From Turritopsis dohrnii (Eukaryota > Cnidaria > Hydrozoa > Anthoathecata > Oceaniidae), in NCBI GenBank assembly GCA_027922465.2, contig BQMF02000273.1, positions 124,001 to 188,000 on the forward strand: a DNA stretch of 64,000 bases, written 5' to 3'. Every line of letters starts with the position of its first letter. Within the stretch, counting starts at the first letter, position 1. Position numbers and translations under genes: made by a program. A model generated the notes under the pieces. That model was not told where the DNA came from. It ran no database searches and saw nothing but the letters and a program-made list of their open reading frames with translations. Shown here piece after piece: positions 28,301 through 39,446 of the stretch.

Positions 28301-30869
28301 ATGGTTTGATGTCAATCACCCAACAACTCATTCCATCAAATTGTTCTTAAATGAATTTCTAGAGGTGGAGACGAAAAGGAGATGGGATTGCACTGGTAAT
28401 GTATATTTGCTCAACACAAGTTATATGCACCCCCCAAATGATTCCTCTGACTATGGCTTACAGTCATTAGTGATTCATTTGTAGTTAGTTGCACTTTCTG
28501 TAGCACATGATCGAGTTATTAGTTAACGTACAAGTACACTTTACCAGGGAAATGTTATAGAAAAGTATTCTAAATTTGCTTTTTAGTGTCTTCAAAATGG
28601 GAAATCAGTTGGATGACATGCAAGTTGGATGTCTGTGGACTGGGAATACGTTGATAAGTGTATCATTGAATGGTTACATCAATTATCTAGATATTGACAA
28701 TCCTGACCAGCCAAAACGAATAATAAAGGTTCGAGTTCTTTTTATTTTAGTAGAAGATAAAACTTGATAACTAGGCTATGTGGAAACTGAAATTCTGGCA
28801 ATGTCGTCGTTCTCAAAAGTTTTTGAATTGCAGCTTGTATCTTATATTTGTGAATCAGATCGTATAAAGTTGGTGATGTATGCTGAGAATTGTTGCGAGA
28901 AACTGATGCCCCCTACCTAATATTCTGATAGCTCGGCTATTTATTGACATCCGTTCAAGTCTTTGTCAAAAACCATATATGTAGAAAATTTGTTTGAAGT
29001 TGCCATGTGTTCTCGTTGATAGGGCCACAACAAATCATTGGTTGCTTCATGCTTGTCTGATGACCGCAAGACGTTGCTTACCGCCAGTTTTGACGGTCTG
29101 ATTTGTAAGTGGGATTTAGACACTGGTGTAGCTGAACCAGTGGAGGGTGTGAAGCACAACAACCAAGTTCAGAACATGTCCCAACATGAGGGCTTGGTGA
29201 TTACGTGTGGAATGGATGACACTGTGCGATTCATTTCCATCAGTGAAAATAAGTACAAGTAAGTCATCACTCTTAAATTAAACAGTTTCTTTGAATGCCC
29301 TTTACCTTAACATTTTGCTATTTGTCTGCGCCACGTTTTTATGGATATTCGCCGTTAAAATGGTTCTGAAATTATCTGAAAGAAAAATATTTGAAACAGG
29401 CTGGACAGATTGACTGGATAGTTCGATTGCCGTTTAAACTGAAATTTAGATGAGGTGTGTGTGACCAGGCTTTTTGATTGGTTTTGTACTGCTTCAAATG
29501 TGATTTTTCCCTTTTAGAGATACAGTACTTAAACTGGATTCTCAACCACAAGGCGTATCCATGGGGGCGTTAGGTCTGGCGGTTGCTGCTTGTAACGATC
29601 AAGTATGAATGCAGTTTGTTTTTGTTGGGGTTTTTTCATCTGAAACTGCAATGGTCTTTCTACTCATGTTACAGAAATTTAAGGGGTTTTTTTTCTGATT
29701 TTTTTTCCATTTTTGATCACAGATTATCACCATTCAAGATGAGAAAATTACTAACAAATACAAAACAGACTTTGCGCCCACTGCAGTTGCTGTTAATAGC
29801 GCCCTGGGTAAAGTAGCTGTTGGCACTGACGCGGTACGTACCACTTAAAACGAGTCGACTCAAGAATGTCAACAACATAAAACGAATAGTTTTCCGGCTT
29901 CTATTTCATCTGACTTCTTCTGTGAAATTGAAGTGTAATTCATCTGTAGGAAACGTGCAAAGTTGTCATCTACGACATCGAGGGAGACCAGTTGAAAGAG
30001 AGTGGAAGCTTCCCTACTAACAGTAATGTGACCGACATCAGGTTTTCGCCCGATAACCAATACATTGCTACTTCGTCGGGAAAGAGACAAGTAAAAATTG
30101 TCCAGACATCGGATTTCAAGGTATTGATTGATGTCGATACAAACTCTTATGTGTAGTTAAGTGTGTCTTTCGCTTTGCAATTTTCGTTCGAAATCAGTTC
30201 ACTCAGGAATATTTCACGAAGGTTTGTTCCATTAAGAATACGAACTAAAAATTAACTTGAAATCTAGTGAAATCGTATGGTTTATTTCCAATGAAACCAA
30301 TACTACAAGCGAAATGAACATGACAAGTTGTAAAAAGTTCAAGTACATTTTTCATCGAAACCATTTTCTACCAGAATAAAAGCCACGCATGCGTAAGAGA
30401 AAATCCAGCTTGAGTTTGACGCATAGTTGTTGTACTTGTGTTTTGCTATTGTCAATCTTTTGATAGCTAATGTACCACGTCGTTCACTTCTGACCATCTA
30501 CTTTGTGTTTTTGTTTGTTTATCCAGACTGAAAAAGCCAACTTTCCTTCCCATGCCGGCAAAGTAAACAACTTAGCCTGGACACCTGACTCACGCCATTT
30601 AGTATCATGTGGCATTGATGGTAGTCTATATACTTACGATGTAGAGAAAGCTGAAAGAGATGTGCAAATAAGAGGTGAGACGTGTTGTTGTTGATGATGT
30701 TGTTGTTGTTGATGTTATTGTTGTTGTTGATACGGGTTTTTTTTGTTTATTTTCAGGCGCTCATTCTCAATCTGTGGATGTGACGTCAGTGCAATGGTTA
30801 GACAACAACACCCTGATAACAACCGGCCGCCAAGATTGCAGTATCAAAAAATGGCTCATTAAACATTAG
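21514..30869 (+). CDS. WDR1: WD-repeat protein 1 / actin-interacting protein 1
   Basis: Fourteen exons: 21514-21532, 21752-21873, 26155-26245, 26685-26832, 27415-27595, 27821-27985, 28089-28195, 28587-28728, 29023-29258, 29518-29602, 29723-29833, 29950-30120, 30527-30674, 30757-30869. Phases are continuous, giving 612 aa against about 606 in human. WDR1 works with cofilin to disassemble actin filaments and folds as two seven-bladed propellers. Diagnostic stretches are [93 protein letters not shown] and ending DCSIKKWLI. The ATG is in a 19-nt first exon (MSEYTL); this start is inferred from frame and splice fit and is the least certain part. Intron 2 (4.3 kb) is filled by nested transposons. 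Confidence 0.93.
21979..24198. mobile_element. TA-flanked transposon in WDR1 intron 2
   Basis: The inverted ends GAGTGCCTGCTCCCCTTACC (with CGCTA following on both sides) are flanked by TA (21977-21978, 24199-24200). Just inside the right end a GCGGAAAGAGGAACA unit is repeated in tandem (about 23980-24016). It is interrupted by a family B-type element at 22343-23300. Without that insert it is about 1.26 kb and has no recognised gene. Confidence 0.8.
22343..23300. mobile_element. Family B-type element with GACTTCGATCA iteron
   Basis: The inverted ends CCGTAAAGCGGGGTGACTTC are flanked by TA (22341-22342, 23301-23302). The first 18 bases are the same as in family B, but the iteron tail is CGATCA instead of GAAACA, and a second internal copy of GGGGTGACTTCGATCA lies near 22540. 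The interior does not resemble family B copies by eye. Short ORFs are not recognised. Confidence 0.85.
24503..25168. mobile_element. hAT-like MITE, 6-bp duplication
   Basis: The ends CAGCGCTGCAAATAA are inverted and flanked by the 6-bp duplication ATTATG (24497-24502, 25169-25174). GCCGGTCA motifs are iterated near both ends. The dispersed repeat shared with 774-957 lies inside. It is one of three CAG-ended elements in this window with a 6-bp duplication. Confidence 0.75.
24682..24940. repeat. Dispersed repeat, copy 2
   Basis: Same repeat as 774-957, with shared blocks AAAACGAGTC, CTGGTACCACTT, TTACCTTAGCAACGGTGG and CATGTTTTTAAA. This copy has an extra stretch before the final block. Confidence 0.7.
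26426..26454. repeat. Poly-C tract in WDR1 intron 3
   Basis: C16, one T, then C12, followed by GGG. Length is uncertain because homopolymers are error-prone. Confidence 0.85.
28250..28300. repeat. (TTG)n microsatellite in WDR1 intron 7
   Basis: About 17 uninterrupted TTG units. A less regular GTT/GAT repeat occurs in intron 13 (about 30680-30732). Confidence 0.9.
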
Positions 30870-32055
30870 GCTGTTTTAACTGTAGATAATTTTCAAAAAA
30901 TGTTTCGTATGTTTACTAACTACTGAATCACGTTTTTTAATGTTTTGTTCTGTTTTCCACTTGACTCGCTTTTGTCAGAGAAGGTCTCGAAATATCACTT
31001 TTGTATGTATGATGTGATGTTTTTTGTTGCACAGGAAAACACACCTTTGTGCTTTGAAGAAAACGTTTTTTTTAAAAAAAGAAATGAATGTTATCGTGGA
31101 TTTTATCTGGAATTATTATGGAATCTGCTAATCTGTAACTGCTCCCTGGAATTTCGAATTGCTTCGATGCGTCGTCAGTCACCACTTGATGTTGTAATTA
31201 TATCGAATGTATCTTTGTTTTTGTTTTTTCATTGTAAGAAATTTTGATAATCGATCTTAAGCTCTTCTTTTTTTTCGACCTTGTTGTCAACGTGATCCCT
31301 TTCATCAGTTCCATTAGAATGAAACTCTTTTTATCGCGACACTATTGAGAAGGTTTTAAATTTTGCTAACATCGTTATCACATTTGAACGTTCTACACAC
31401 GAAAAAGTAGTGTCTCGATGTCGTATTGAAAATGAAGACGTATTTTTTTTGGTTCCTTAACCATTCTGCCTCTCTTTGTTCAATCTTCATATCCAATTTT
31501 GTTGTATGGTTCTGTGATTACTTTTCGAACTGTATAAAAGAAAAAGACGATCAGGTGGTCTTTTCAGTCCTTAGTTTGTTAGTCTGTTGAAACAACCGGA
31601 AACCAGGTCTGAATCCCTTAACGAAGCAGTTATGGATAGGTCAATATTCAGTATATGACAGGCAATACCAGCCAAAACTGCCTCCTCACGATGATGGAAT
31701 AACTCAGGAAAACATTTGTTCAAAACCAGGCCTACACTGATCCCAGCATTTGGCTTCCTGTCAACGATTTGCAAACGTTCGCATCGGAAGTTCTCCAACA
31801 CTAGACCCGTTGTTATTAACAGATATTCAGTAGACGATATTCAGAATATTTAGATAATCTTTTCTGATTGGATTTTGTTAAACGATGCAGATAATACAAT
31901 TTTGTGTAAGGCTCGGTTAGATGATAGTCTACTTATAAATCTTGTCATTAAGATACAACTTTCATAATAGTCCTCAAGAATACAACCTCATACCCAGGGT
32001 TTCTCAAGAATGTTGTCCCACGATAGTGTTTTAGAAACATTAACACAGACTTACC
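30870..32055. other. WDR1 3' flank, no further gene recognised
   Basis: Probably 3' untranslated and intergenic sequence. A 76-codon minus-strand ORF at 31571-31801 resembles nothing I recognise. Confidence 0.4.
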
Positions 32056-32058
32056 TTA

Positions 32059-32426
32059 GGGGATTTTTTTGCGTGGACTAATTTTTGCGACTTTTGGCCA
32101 AATTGAACAATTCGCAAAAAATAAATCCACGCAAAATTTCATGATTTTATTTGCTCATTTTTTTGCTCTGTGTACCTTTCGTATAATAACTATTTCCTTG
32201 TACTTATCAAGCACCCATTTGTTTTTCAATGTGACAGGCATGGAAATGGCGATTTTCGCTGCTATTTCTAAGCTATATTATAAAATACACGCATTGCACT
32301 TTGTCCACATTCGCAAAAATAAATCCAAACATTTTCCTTGTGAAGCTCTGACTCGCAAAAATTAATCCACGCAAAACCCTCTCAAACTGTGGCTCGCAAA
32401 AACTATTCCACGCAAAAATAAATCCC
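32059..32426. mobile_element. MITE with iterated GCGTGGA / TTTTTGCGA motifs
   Basis: The left end GGGGATTTTTTTGCGTGG is inverted at the right end (complement GGGATTTATTTTTGCGTGG). The pair TTTTGCGTGG and ATTTTTGCGA repeats several times through the element in both orientations. TTA precedes the left end, but the right flank (TTTA) does not give a clean duplication. It has no ORF. Confidence 0.65.
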
Positions 32427-32429
32427 TTT

Positions 32430-33720
32430 AAAAAGTAACATGTCTGGCACGAGATATACGTTTGAAAAATGTCTTTAAAAATGAAATATTGTATCACAAC
32501 TTCACATCAACGAAACGTATACAATCTCTAGCTATTGAAATTACAACTAAGTACAACTTCGTTCCCAAATTACTTATGGTTCATACAACATAATCGCAGA
32601 TTCTTTATATTACAAAAGTCAACAAATCTTAGAGGAAGGAAAAGAAGGGCTGATTAATGGTATGAGCGAGCTCTTTTTTTATCAAATCTGACGAGATTCT
32701 CTCTTCATATAGTGTTTATCTATTTCTATCTTATCTATTTATTGTGTTCAATTATTATTTTATTTATTTATTAATTTTTTTATCTATTTTTATTATCAGT
32801 GAGAGATCACTGATCAATTTTCCCGATTTCAAATTTCCCTTAATTCAATGGAAAACCCTAACATTATAGTTTCATTCTCCGCTGCTTATAACCCAGTATG
32901 CAAAATTGCCCGAATGTCACTGCGATGAAGAGCACTTTTATTGAAAAAGTATGTATATTTCCATAGAAAAGCACTCCTTCGCATTGATTTTTCAACGAAT
33001 TTTCCCACTGGTAAAATTTCTAAATGCTGCTAATAAAAGTGAAATATGCCCCTTTACACAGTGGAATTAAAACAACTGCTCTCGAATATCTGCAAAACCT
33101 AAACCCAAATGTATGCACTGAATTTTATTAAAACGTTTTGCAACGATCAAGTATAGAGAAACATACGTTGTTGATATTTCGCTAGTAATATTGCAACGAA
33201 TAAGGCGTCGTCCAAGAAAAGTAAATTTTACGACATCCTGGGTCTGTTACAAAAATACTTTGTTTTATGACGGACGGACAAATCGATACTTAGGGCTATA
33301 TAAAAAACAGCACAATATCAAGCAAACGTTTTTCGAAAGTATACTAGAATGGAATTTAAAAAATTCCAAAACATGATTTCTACAAGAGGATGATTGTCAA
33401 AAAATATTGAAACAAACAGTTATCGTGTCGGATGGACAAAAATGCTAATACTTTTGGAACAGACCTTCCTGCACTTCTTGTCCTTTCTTCCTAAGCATTC
33501 TTTGGTCTCTTCCCCCTTGTTCCAAACTACCAATGCCTGATCTTCATCGGCATTATGAACCACGTCCCTTATGTCATCCGATTCTTCCGACTTCGTCCCT
33601 TATGTCATCCGATTCTTCATTTGAGAGGGGCTTACGTTATTTTCTTTTCAACAGCATTATTTTATCTAAAGTTTTTTTGATTTATGAAAGTATTGATAAG
33701 ACGTTGGACTAAAGCATGAC
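32430..33720. other. Stretch without recognised genes
   Basis: AT-rich. A short imperfect direct repeat around CGTCCCTTATGTCATCCGAT occurs at about 33563-33620. Confidence 0.4.
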
Positions 33721-33725
33721 TAATG

Positions 33726-34076
33726 CCAACGCGTTAAAACATTAGCGCAAATGATCAGCGCAAAAAGAAAAATTCGCACGTAGATGGGCACCTTAACGCA
33801 AACAATTAACGCAAAAAATTGAAGGCGCGTACAAATTTTTAATGCCAAAATTTTGGTTACGAGGAAAAAGATTTAGCAATCAAAGAATTGCCGGTGACCT
33901 TTAGAAAAAATGCTGGTAAAAAAGGGCCTTCTATCAACATCACTCCAAGCGTTTCTAACTCTCTGTACCCCTCTTCTGACTTATCATATAAGCATGGATG
34001 ATACTTTCGTACTTCCACGACTAAAGCTTTTTCTTCTTTCATCCTTAAAATCATAATTGATGTTTTAACGCGTTGG
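33726..34076. mobile_element. MITE with MADF-like gene fragment
   Basis: The inverted ends read CCAACGCGTTAAAACAT (33726 onward) and ATGTTTTAACGCGTTGG (to 34076). Just inside the left end GCGCAAA motifs are iterated. The minus-strand ORF starting at 34081 contains LVVEVRKYHPCLYDKSEEGYRE, which resembles the first helix of an MADF (Myb/SANT-like) domain and parallels the better match in the next element. It then breaks down. It probably derives from a PIF/Harbinger element. Confidence 0.5.
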
Positions 34077-34309
34077 TGCACACTAGGCTTAAAGCCTAAT
34101 ACCCACTATGGTTCGGCCATTGGCGTTAAGCCTAACGAAGAACATTTGGCGTAGCGCGTGGGTGTTTGCTTCTGCAACAACCTTAAATTATCCTTGGCGC
34201 CTTCTCAAAAGTGTTTGGAATAAATGGGTACCATGAAATTTTGTTAGCGCTCACATTAGCGTCTTAAAGAAATCCTTTTTTTTCATTATTTAACATCAAA
34301 GTATTCAAC

Positions 34310-34525
34310 ATGGCGGCACTCAACAAGAGATTATTAGTGCTGCTTGCGATGGAAATTATTGTCAAGAGACGACAACGACGACGAAATGAAGCAACCAAAG
34401 AAAGCAAACGAAAAAGGAAGCACAAATTCTGGGTTCGTCCCATATACAAAGAACGAAGTGCTTTTGGACATCTTTTCTACGATATTCTGGAACAGCCTTA
34501 TCATACACAGCTGGATATTTTCTAA
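34310..34525 (+). pseudogene. Harbinger transposase N-terminal fragment
   Basis: After a basic leader, the ORF reads RKHKFWVRPIYKERSAFGHLF. The WVRPI(x)xxR motif is the usual N-terminal signature of HARBI1/PIF transposases. The reading frame then runs into what is, on the other strand, the MADF gene and stops at 34525. The catalytic DDE domain is missing. Confidence 0.65.
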
Positions 34526-34586
34526 CAATTTCTGCTAAAGTGATATCTTCCTCACGTGCCATTTTTCCTCTTTCTATCATACACAA
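34362..34586 (-). pseudogene. MADF (Myb/SANT-like) protein fragment
   Basis: Near its start the ORF contains LAEIVRKYPAVYDKAVPEYR, a clear first part of an MADF/Adf-1-type DNA-binding domain (usual form LIxxVxxxPxLYDxxxxxYxD/K). It is the partner protein encoded by PIF/Harbinger elements. After RKDVQK the similarity stops at the deletion junction and the rest reads through the antisense of the transposase fragment. Confidence 0.65.
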
Positions 34587-34939
34587 AACAGTAAAATAAA
34601 AATAATTATTGTTAATTTCTGTAAAACGTTCGATTTTTTAACTTTCGAATGTTTATATTCGAAATTTGTATAGCGAAAATTTTTTCATTTTAGACGCAAA
34701 TGCGCGCTGAAGCTTAATTAACACACCATATGCTCTAGCGCTAATTTTTGCTTCATTCTAGATACCCACAGCGCTAAGGCTTAGCGCAATCGGGCCAAGA
34801 TTTTGAAATCCTTAACACCGCGCTAAAAGCCTTAACACCATATGTACCCACTACACAGAGGTGGTGTTAAGCATAACACGCAGGTGTATTAAGGCTTAAC
34901 GTGGGGGTGTTAAGCATAACACCGGATAGTGTGTACCAG

Positions 34940-35599
34940 GGTTAAGAGAAATAACTATTGATACATCTGTTCGCCTCTGCTCTCGTACGGAAACAGAAGA
35001 TCAGCGGATATCCCCTAAAACTTGTAGATTTTTGTTGCCGTATGTGGGCAAGGTTCATAATAGAATTTTTGTGGAGTCGTCATATTTTATTCACAAAAGT
35101 GTTGGTTTTTTCTGCTGTTTGTTTTGCAAGTGTTTTAGAGCGAGTGTATAGCAGATGGCTTCGGAGCGTATATCACATCATAAATAATAAAAATTTAAAC
35201 ATTTGAAAGACTCTTTTATTTTCCGTTATATTGTAGGTCAGACGGAGGGTCTAAAATCAGAAACTTTACAAACGATTTGGAAAACTGATCAGAAAAATTA
35301 GTTACTGAATCATCTAAGAACTTGTAAATTCATCGCAGAAAGAGTAAAGAAATTCCTTTTTAATCAAATCAGCAATCATGATTTTCTAAATCTTAAAAAC
35401 GTTACGTTTTTGACCCCCGTCTTGATCTTGTTTTGTTCATTTCACAGGATAAAAGATGGAAACATCGTAAAAGGTAAAAAAAGTCTTGAGTCGATAGACA
35501 CGTTGCAGATTTGAACTCCAGTGATGGTAAAAGATACGAGTTTGTAGAAAATTTATTCATAATAACAATAATAATAATAATAAAAAAAACAACGATAAA
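34940..35599. other. Upstream region of claudin-like gene
   Basis: No exon is recognised. A short AAT/AATAAT run lies at about 35560-35583, immediately before the start codon region. Confidence 0.4.
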
Positions 35600-38210
35600 A
35601 TGAATTGCAGAGGATGCTCAAGTATATACTTTCGTCCTGTTTCGTACGTGTCTCTGCTTCTCACACTGATTGTCGTTATGTTAGCATTATGTACAAGCAG
35701 TTGGTATTCCCTGGAATACTCGACCAATGAAAATGGCAAAAACTCAACCCAGATAAAACATATCGGACTATGGAATGTATGCTCGGGAAAATCCTATTAC
35801 ACTTCATCGTGCAGTTTCTTACCAAAAAATACAAACGCAACAAGTACATATCGTGTTGATGAAGGTAAGTTTTTATAATAGGCTTTTATAAGTGCTCGCT
35901 TAACTATACTATAGTGTTACAGTGTATTCCTGGTTACTCATACCTCCAACGAACTGATAACAAATTGTTCGAGGTAATATTCGAGCTATCTAGAGTCAAT
36001 ATTAGTTCCATGGTGTACTGCATAAACTGTTCGAGTTATCGAGTCAGATCGAAGCAGATCGATTTTTTGGGATTCTACTGATTGGCTATTTTCCTTAATT
36101 TAAATGATGAGCATAAAGAAATATACACGACTTGGCTGTATATAGTAGCTAGTCTAAAGAAAAGATGTCAAAAGACTCAACAGATCATGTCCACCACTTG
36201 CCCAGTAGTAAAGTGTGTAAGTGTATCATTCTATCGGTTGACAGGTCCTGGGGACGAGGTAGGTCAGAAAGTTCATTAATGATTGGAGCATATAGCTCCA
36301 ATAATGTGCGATAAGCCCATCATCTTGTTGTTTGAAAGTTTATTTTGATGGATGAAATATAATGCTTCCGTTTTCGCGCAGTGTTCGTAAGTCGCTCGCT
36401 TTTTCCAATATCTTCAGTGAAAAAAAACGTTTTTTGGTTGAAAAAAAACCCCTTTAAATCCAGGTGAAGAAGAAAAAGTTTAAGAAGCTTGTACACATTT
36501 CATTCACTGTATGCTTATGTAAAAGGAACCATTTGTTATCACGACTCCCGCTGCACCCATGCGCCCGGCGGCATTTTACTTACCATAGCACAGGTTTGCA
36601 TTCAATGAATACATTCTGAGAAATACAAGAATCAACCAATCAGATGTGGAATGCTCCGCCAATGCATTGCCGTACAACTATAGCGAGTGGCGTTTTGTAT
36701 TCTAACTTCTTTTAGATCATTTAACTGTTGTTCGGGCGCTGTATTCAATGACTGTTATGTTGCTACTGGGCGCACTTGGATATCCACCGTTTTTCAAGCA
36801 AATGTCAACCGGTATTTTGAAGATTGGTTTTATGTCAGTCTTAACTATTGTTGGAGGTAAAGCATATTGCATCATCCTAACTTTTGACAAAATATTATCG
36901 TCTAAACTGAAATTCGTAAAATGGGTATTGATATTCGTTTAAAACTGAAATGGTTGCGTGACTTAAGACACTAACATTAAAACAAATTGGTGTTCTTGTT
37001 ACACATTGACGTAATTTAACAGAATTCTTACTAGGAGGGTGACCACATGAGGGGGGCGGCTAGCACGGTAAACCGGGCTGATAAGTTTTTATGATCACAT
37101 GGAAAAGTATCAGCCCCCCTTAACCTGGCTGAAGAATTGATCACGTGATATTTGTTACATTTTTAAACTTTACGCATGTGCCGTGTATGCCGCTTTACCG
37201 AGATCTCGGTTAAGGAAAGCGACATCTCGGCAAAGCGGACTGACAAATTTCTCATGTGATCACAAACACAAATTTATGACACTTTCTTAATAGTAGCAGC
37301 GAGATCTCGGCAAACCCTAAAAAATCTTGCTACGTTGGTTTCCATGACACAGTTGTTACTATGACTTCTGTACTTTCTTTTCACTCATTAAACGGTTGTC
37401 ACAAGCTTGTCGTCCATAAGAACAATCGGTTGTCACAAGCTTGATATAAAAAAGATTCAAAAAAAGATGTGATTGATGTCTTGAATAATTTATCTGGCTT
37501 TCAGACCTTAATATGAAAATATTGAATATTAACTTCAGTTTTTTTTTGTTTGCAGTACCTTAAGCCCACGTGGCATGAAGGGTTACTGTATCCATAATAA
37601 TAAAAACTAGATTTCCATTCAACTAGTTTGTATGAGCCTAATAATAAAAAGGTTGAATTTTTAACATCTCTTTTTACATCAGTCTGCTCAGTTTAGTACG
37701 CATGCGCATGATATCATTTGTTACACTATACCCCCGTCCGCTTGTATATATTTGTTGAATACAAATCTGGTTTCTCAAGCTCTGTAAGAAACTCCTCTGG
37801 ATGTGGTTTGTCTCTTCACACAGTTTCGAAACCACGCGAAGAAGATAACGCAACTGATAGAGAGGACTTCAACCAAAAGAAGATTATTGAATTATTGTAC
37901 CCACAATTTTGGGCACCTCTCATCCTATGTCCGATTATAATTGAGATTTGTTTATATATTGACGAAATAAATAAATTAACAAATAAATTATCAATCCATT
38001 GAATTTAATTTTCCTTCATTTGTTACAGGTGCATGCTCATTTGCCGCCATGTTGACGATGACACATCAAATCAACAGTCTTTCGGCTGTCGTTACATTCG
38101 GCTATTCATACATCCTTGGTTGGGTTGGAACAGGACAATCTTTCGTTACTGCAGGACTGATTTACATAGCTTCCAAAGACGTATACATTGATAAAATATA
38201 CAGTAGTTGA
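35600..38210 (+). CDS. Claudin/PMP22-like four-transmembrane protein
   Basis: Three exons, 35600-35864, 36716-36856 and 38029-38210, join in phase to 195 aa. Hydrophobic segments lie at about residues 14-31, 95-112, 120-147 and 156-178, giving four membrane passes with both ends cytoplasmic. The first extracellular loop has W35, then G56-L57-W58, C61 and C71, which is the W...GLW-x2-C-x(8-10)-C signature of the claudin/PMP22/EMP superfamily; N48 in NST is a likely glycosylation site. Such proteins form paracellular seals or organise membrane contacts. The short C-terminal tail shows no obvious PDZ-binding end (it finishes in YSS). The exact subfamily is unresolved. It is convergent with MTRF1L. 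Confidence 0.75.
37037..37262. repeat. Decayed GGCTGA-type MITE in claudin-like intron 2
   Basis: Imperfect inverted ends (GACCACATGAG against CTCATGTGATCAC) enclose repeated ATCACATGG, ACCGGGCTGA/ACCTGGCTGA and GATCTCGG motifs. The organisation resembles the sharper MITE at 54371-54765, which uses CCGGGCTGG and GAGATCTCA motifs, so a distant relationship is possible. Confidence 0.4.
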
Positions 38211-38692
38211 TAGAATAGATGCGAAAACATTTTGTCGGCTAAAAATTAAAGGGGTAAATAGAAAGGTGTTTGTATTTGTTTCGCAAGAAATGGTTTTGTT
38301 AAATACATAATTATTTGTATCAAGTGTTCAAATTTGTATCAACATCCTGATAACATCCAGAAATGATAGAATGGTATAACCGAAAACAAACTTTTCTGGA
38401 AAACCGTAAAACCTTTCCTTTCAGATAAAGGAACTTCGTCACCCTTGTAGACAGGAATGAAATAGTCTCTCTGGCGACCAGAGTATTGCCAGAACTTTTT
38501 CGTAAACGCCACAAAATCTTTTCTCTACTGTTAACATCCATCGGTGATATTAATGATCTTGTTCATCAAGCAATTAAGATGTTTTGATTATGATTTTATC
38601 AGCGTTTCCGTCACCGCTGTTGATATCGCCCTTTCACAACCAGACTCCATAAAAGTAGGCGCTCATAGAAACATACCACAAAAATATTACCA

Positions 38693-38830
38693 ATGACAAC
38701 GGGAATGCCCAGTGAAGTATTAAAGGATATTTGGAATAATCAAGTAAGATGCAATCAGAACTTCCCTAATGAATTGAAGCTTACAGACATAACAAAACAT
38801 ACAAACTGTAACCCAACAAGTGTTCTTCCT
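38693..38830 (+). pseudogene. Non-LTR reverse-transcriptase fragment
   Basis: The ORF reads MPSEVLKD, then FPNELKLTDIT and SVLPIRS. This order matches the region before the first RT motif in LINE-type polymerases (usual form IPxxxLKxxxxxxxxP..LKLADITPVFKKxDxxxxxNYRPVSVLP). The central lysine-rich part is altered (KHTNCNPT). It is a short remnant between two convergent host genes. Confidence 0.5.
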
Positions 38831-38901
38831 ATCAGATCAGGTTATAGCGGTTCTAAATTAGTGTTCTTCCTATCAGATCAGGTTATAGCGGTTCTAAATT
38901 A
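38820..38901. repeat. Perfect 41-bp tandem duplication
   Basis: Bases 38820-38860 are repeated exactly at 38861-38901. The absence of any mismatch indicates a very recent duplication or an assembly artefact. Confidence 0.95.
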
Positions 38902-39446
38902 ATTTTTGGCGATTTTTTGCTTTTTTCGCGAAAATTTATATCGCAAAATTGATTGTAATCTTCAATTTAAGCCACGGCGGATCATAAGATTTCGATTATG
39001 TTAGTTGACAATAGCTTGATATGATTTGGGAATCTCGACATAACGAACTATTAAGGAAACTTGAATTCGGTTGGTTATTTCGAGATTCTACCATACTGTC
39101 AACTGAGCGGCCACGAAGCGAAGTGTGCACCTGTACAAGTTATTAGCCAGATGACACGAGAGCTGTGCGATTACTGATTGCAATTTCTGTTAAAATGAAT
39201 GAAACTACCTTTATTTCGAAGTTAGTAAAATATATTCGTTTAAGGTTAGATGGAAAAACACCTGGTGTTCTGCAGACGCACGTCACTCCTTATGAAGAAA
39301 AAAAAATTCAAAAGAAAACTATACTTGTATTCCCACGGCGAAAAAAAATTGCCCACGAAACAAAATTTACTTTTCAGAGAAAATTTCAAACGATCAATCT
39401 GTATTCCGGAAAAATTGCATGTCGGGTATAAGCTGAAAATACTATG

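Larger units (their letters stand above)
34074..34938. mobile_element. PIF/Harbinger deletion derivative
   Basis: The ends TGGTGCACACTA and, in complement, TGGTACACACTA bound about 865 bp with many GCTTAA/TTAAGC-type inverted motifs near both ends. Inside are the 5' ends of two opposed genes: a Harbinger transposase start on the plus strand (34310) and a Myb/SANT-type MADF protein start on the minus strand (34586). This is the two-gene arrangement typical of PIF/Harbinger elements. The middle has been deleted so that the two fragments now abut near 34480. Confidence 0.65.

Noticed and set aside
28245..28484. Plus-strand ORF starting with a poly-Leu run
   Set aside because: The leucines are the TTG microsatellite in WDR1 intron 7.
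31571..31801. 76-codon minus-strand ORF downstream of WDR1
   Set aside because: No recognisable motif or splice partners. It could be a fragment of a mobile element, but nothing supports that, so it is not listed as a gene.
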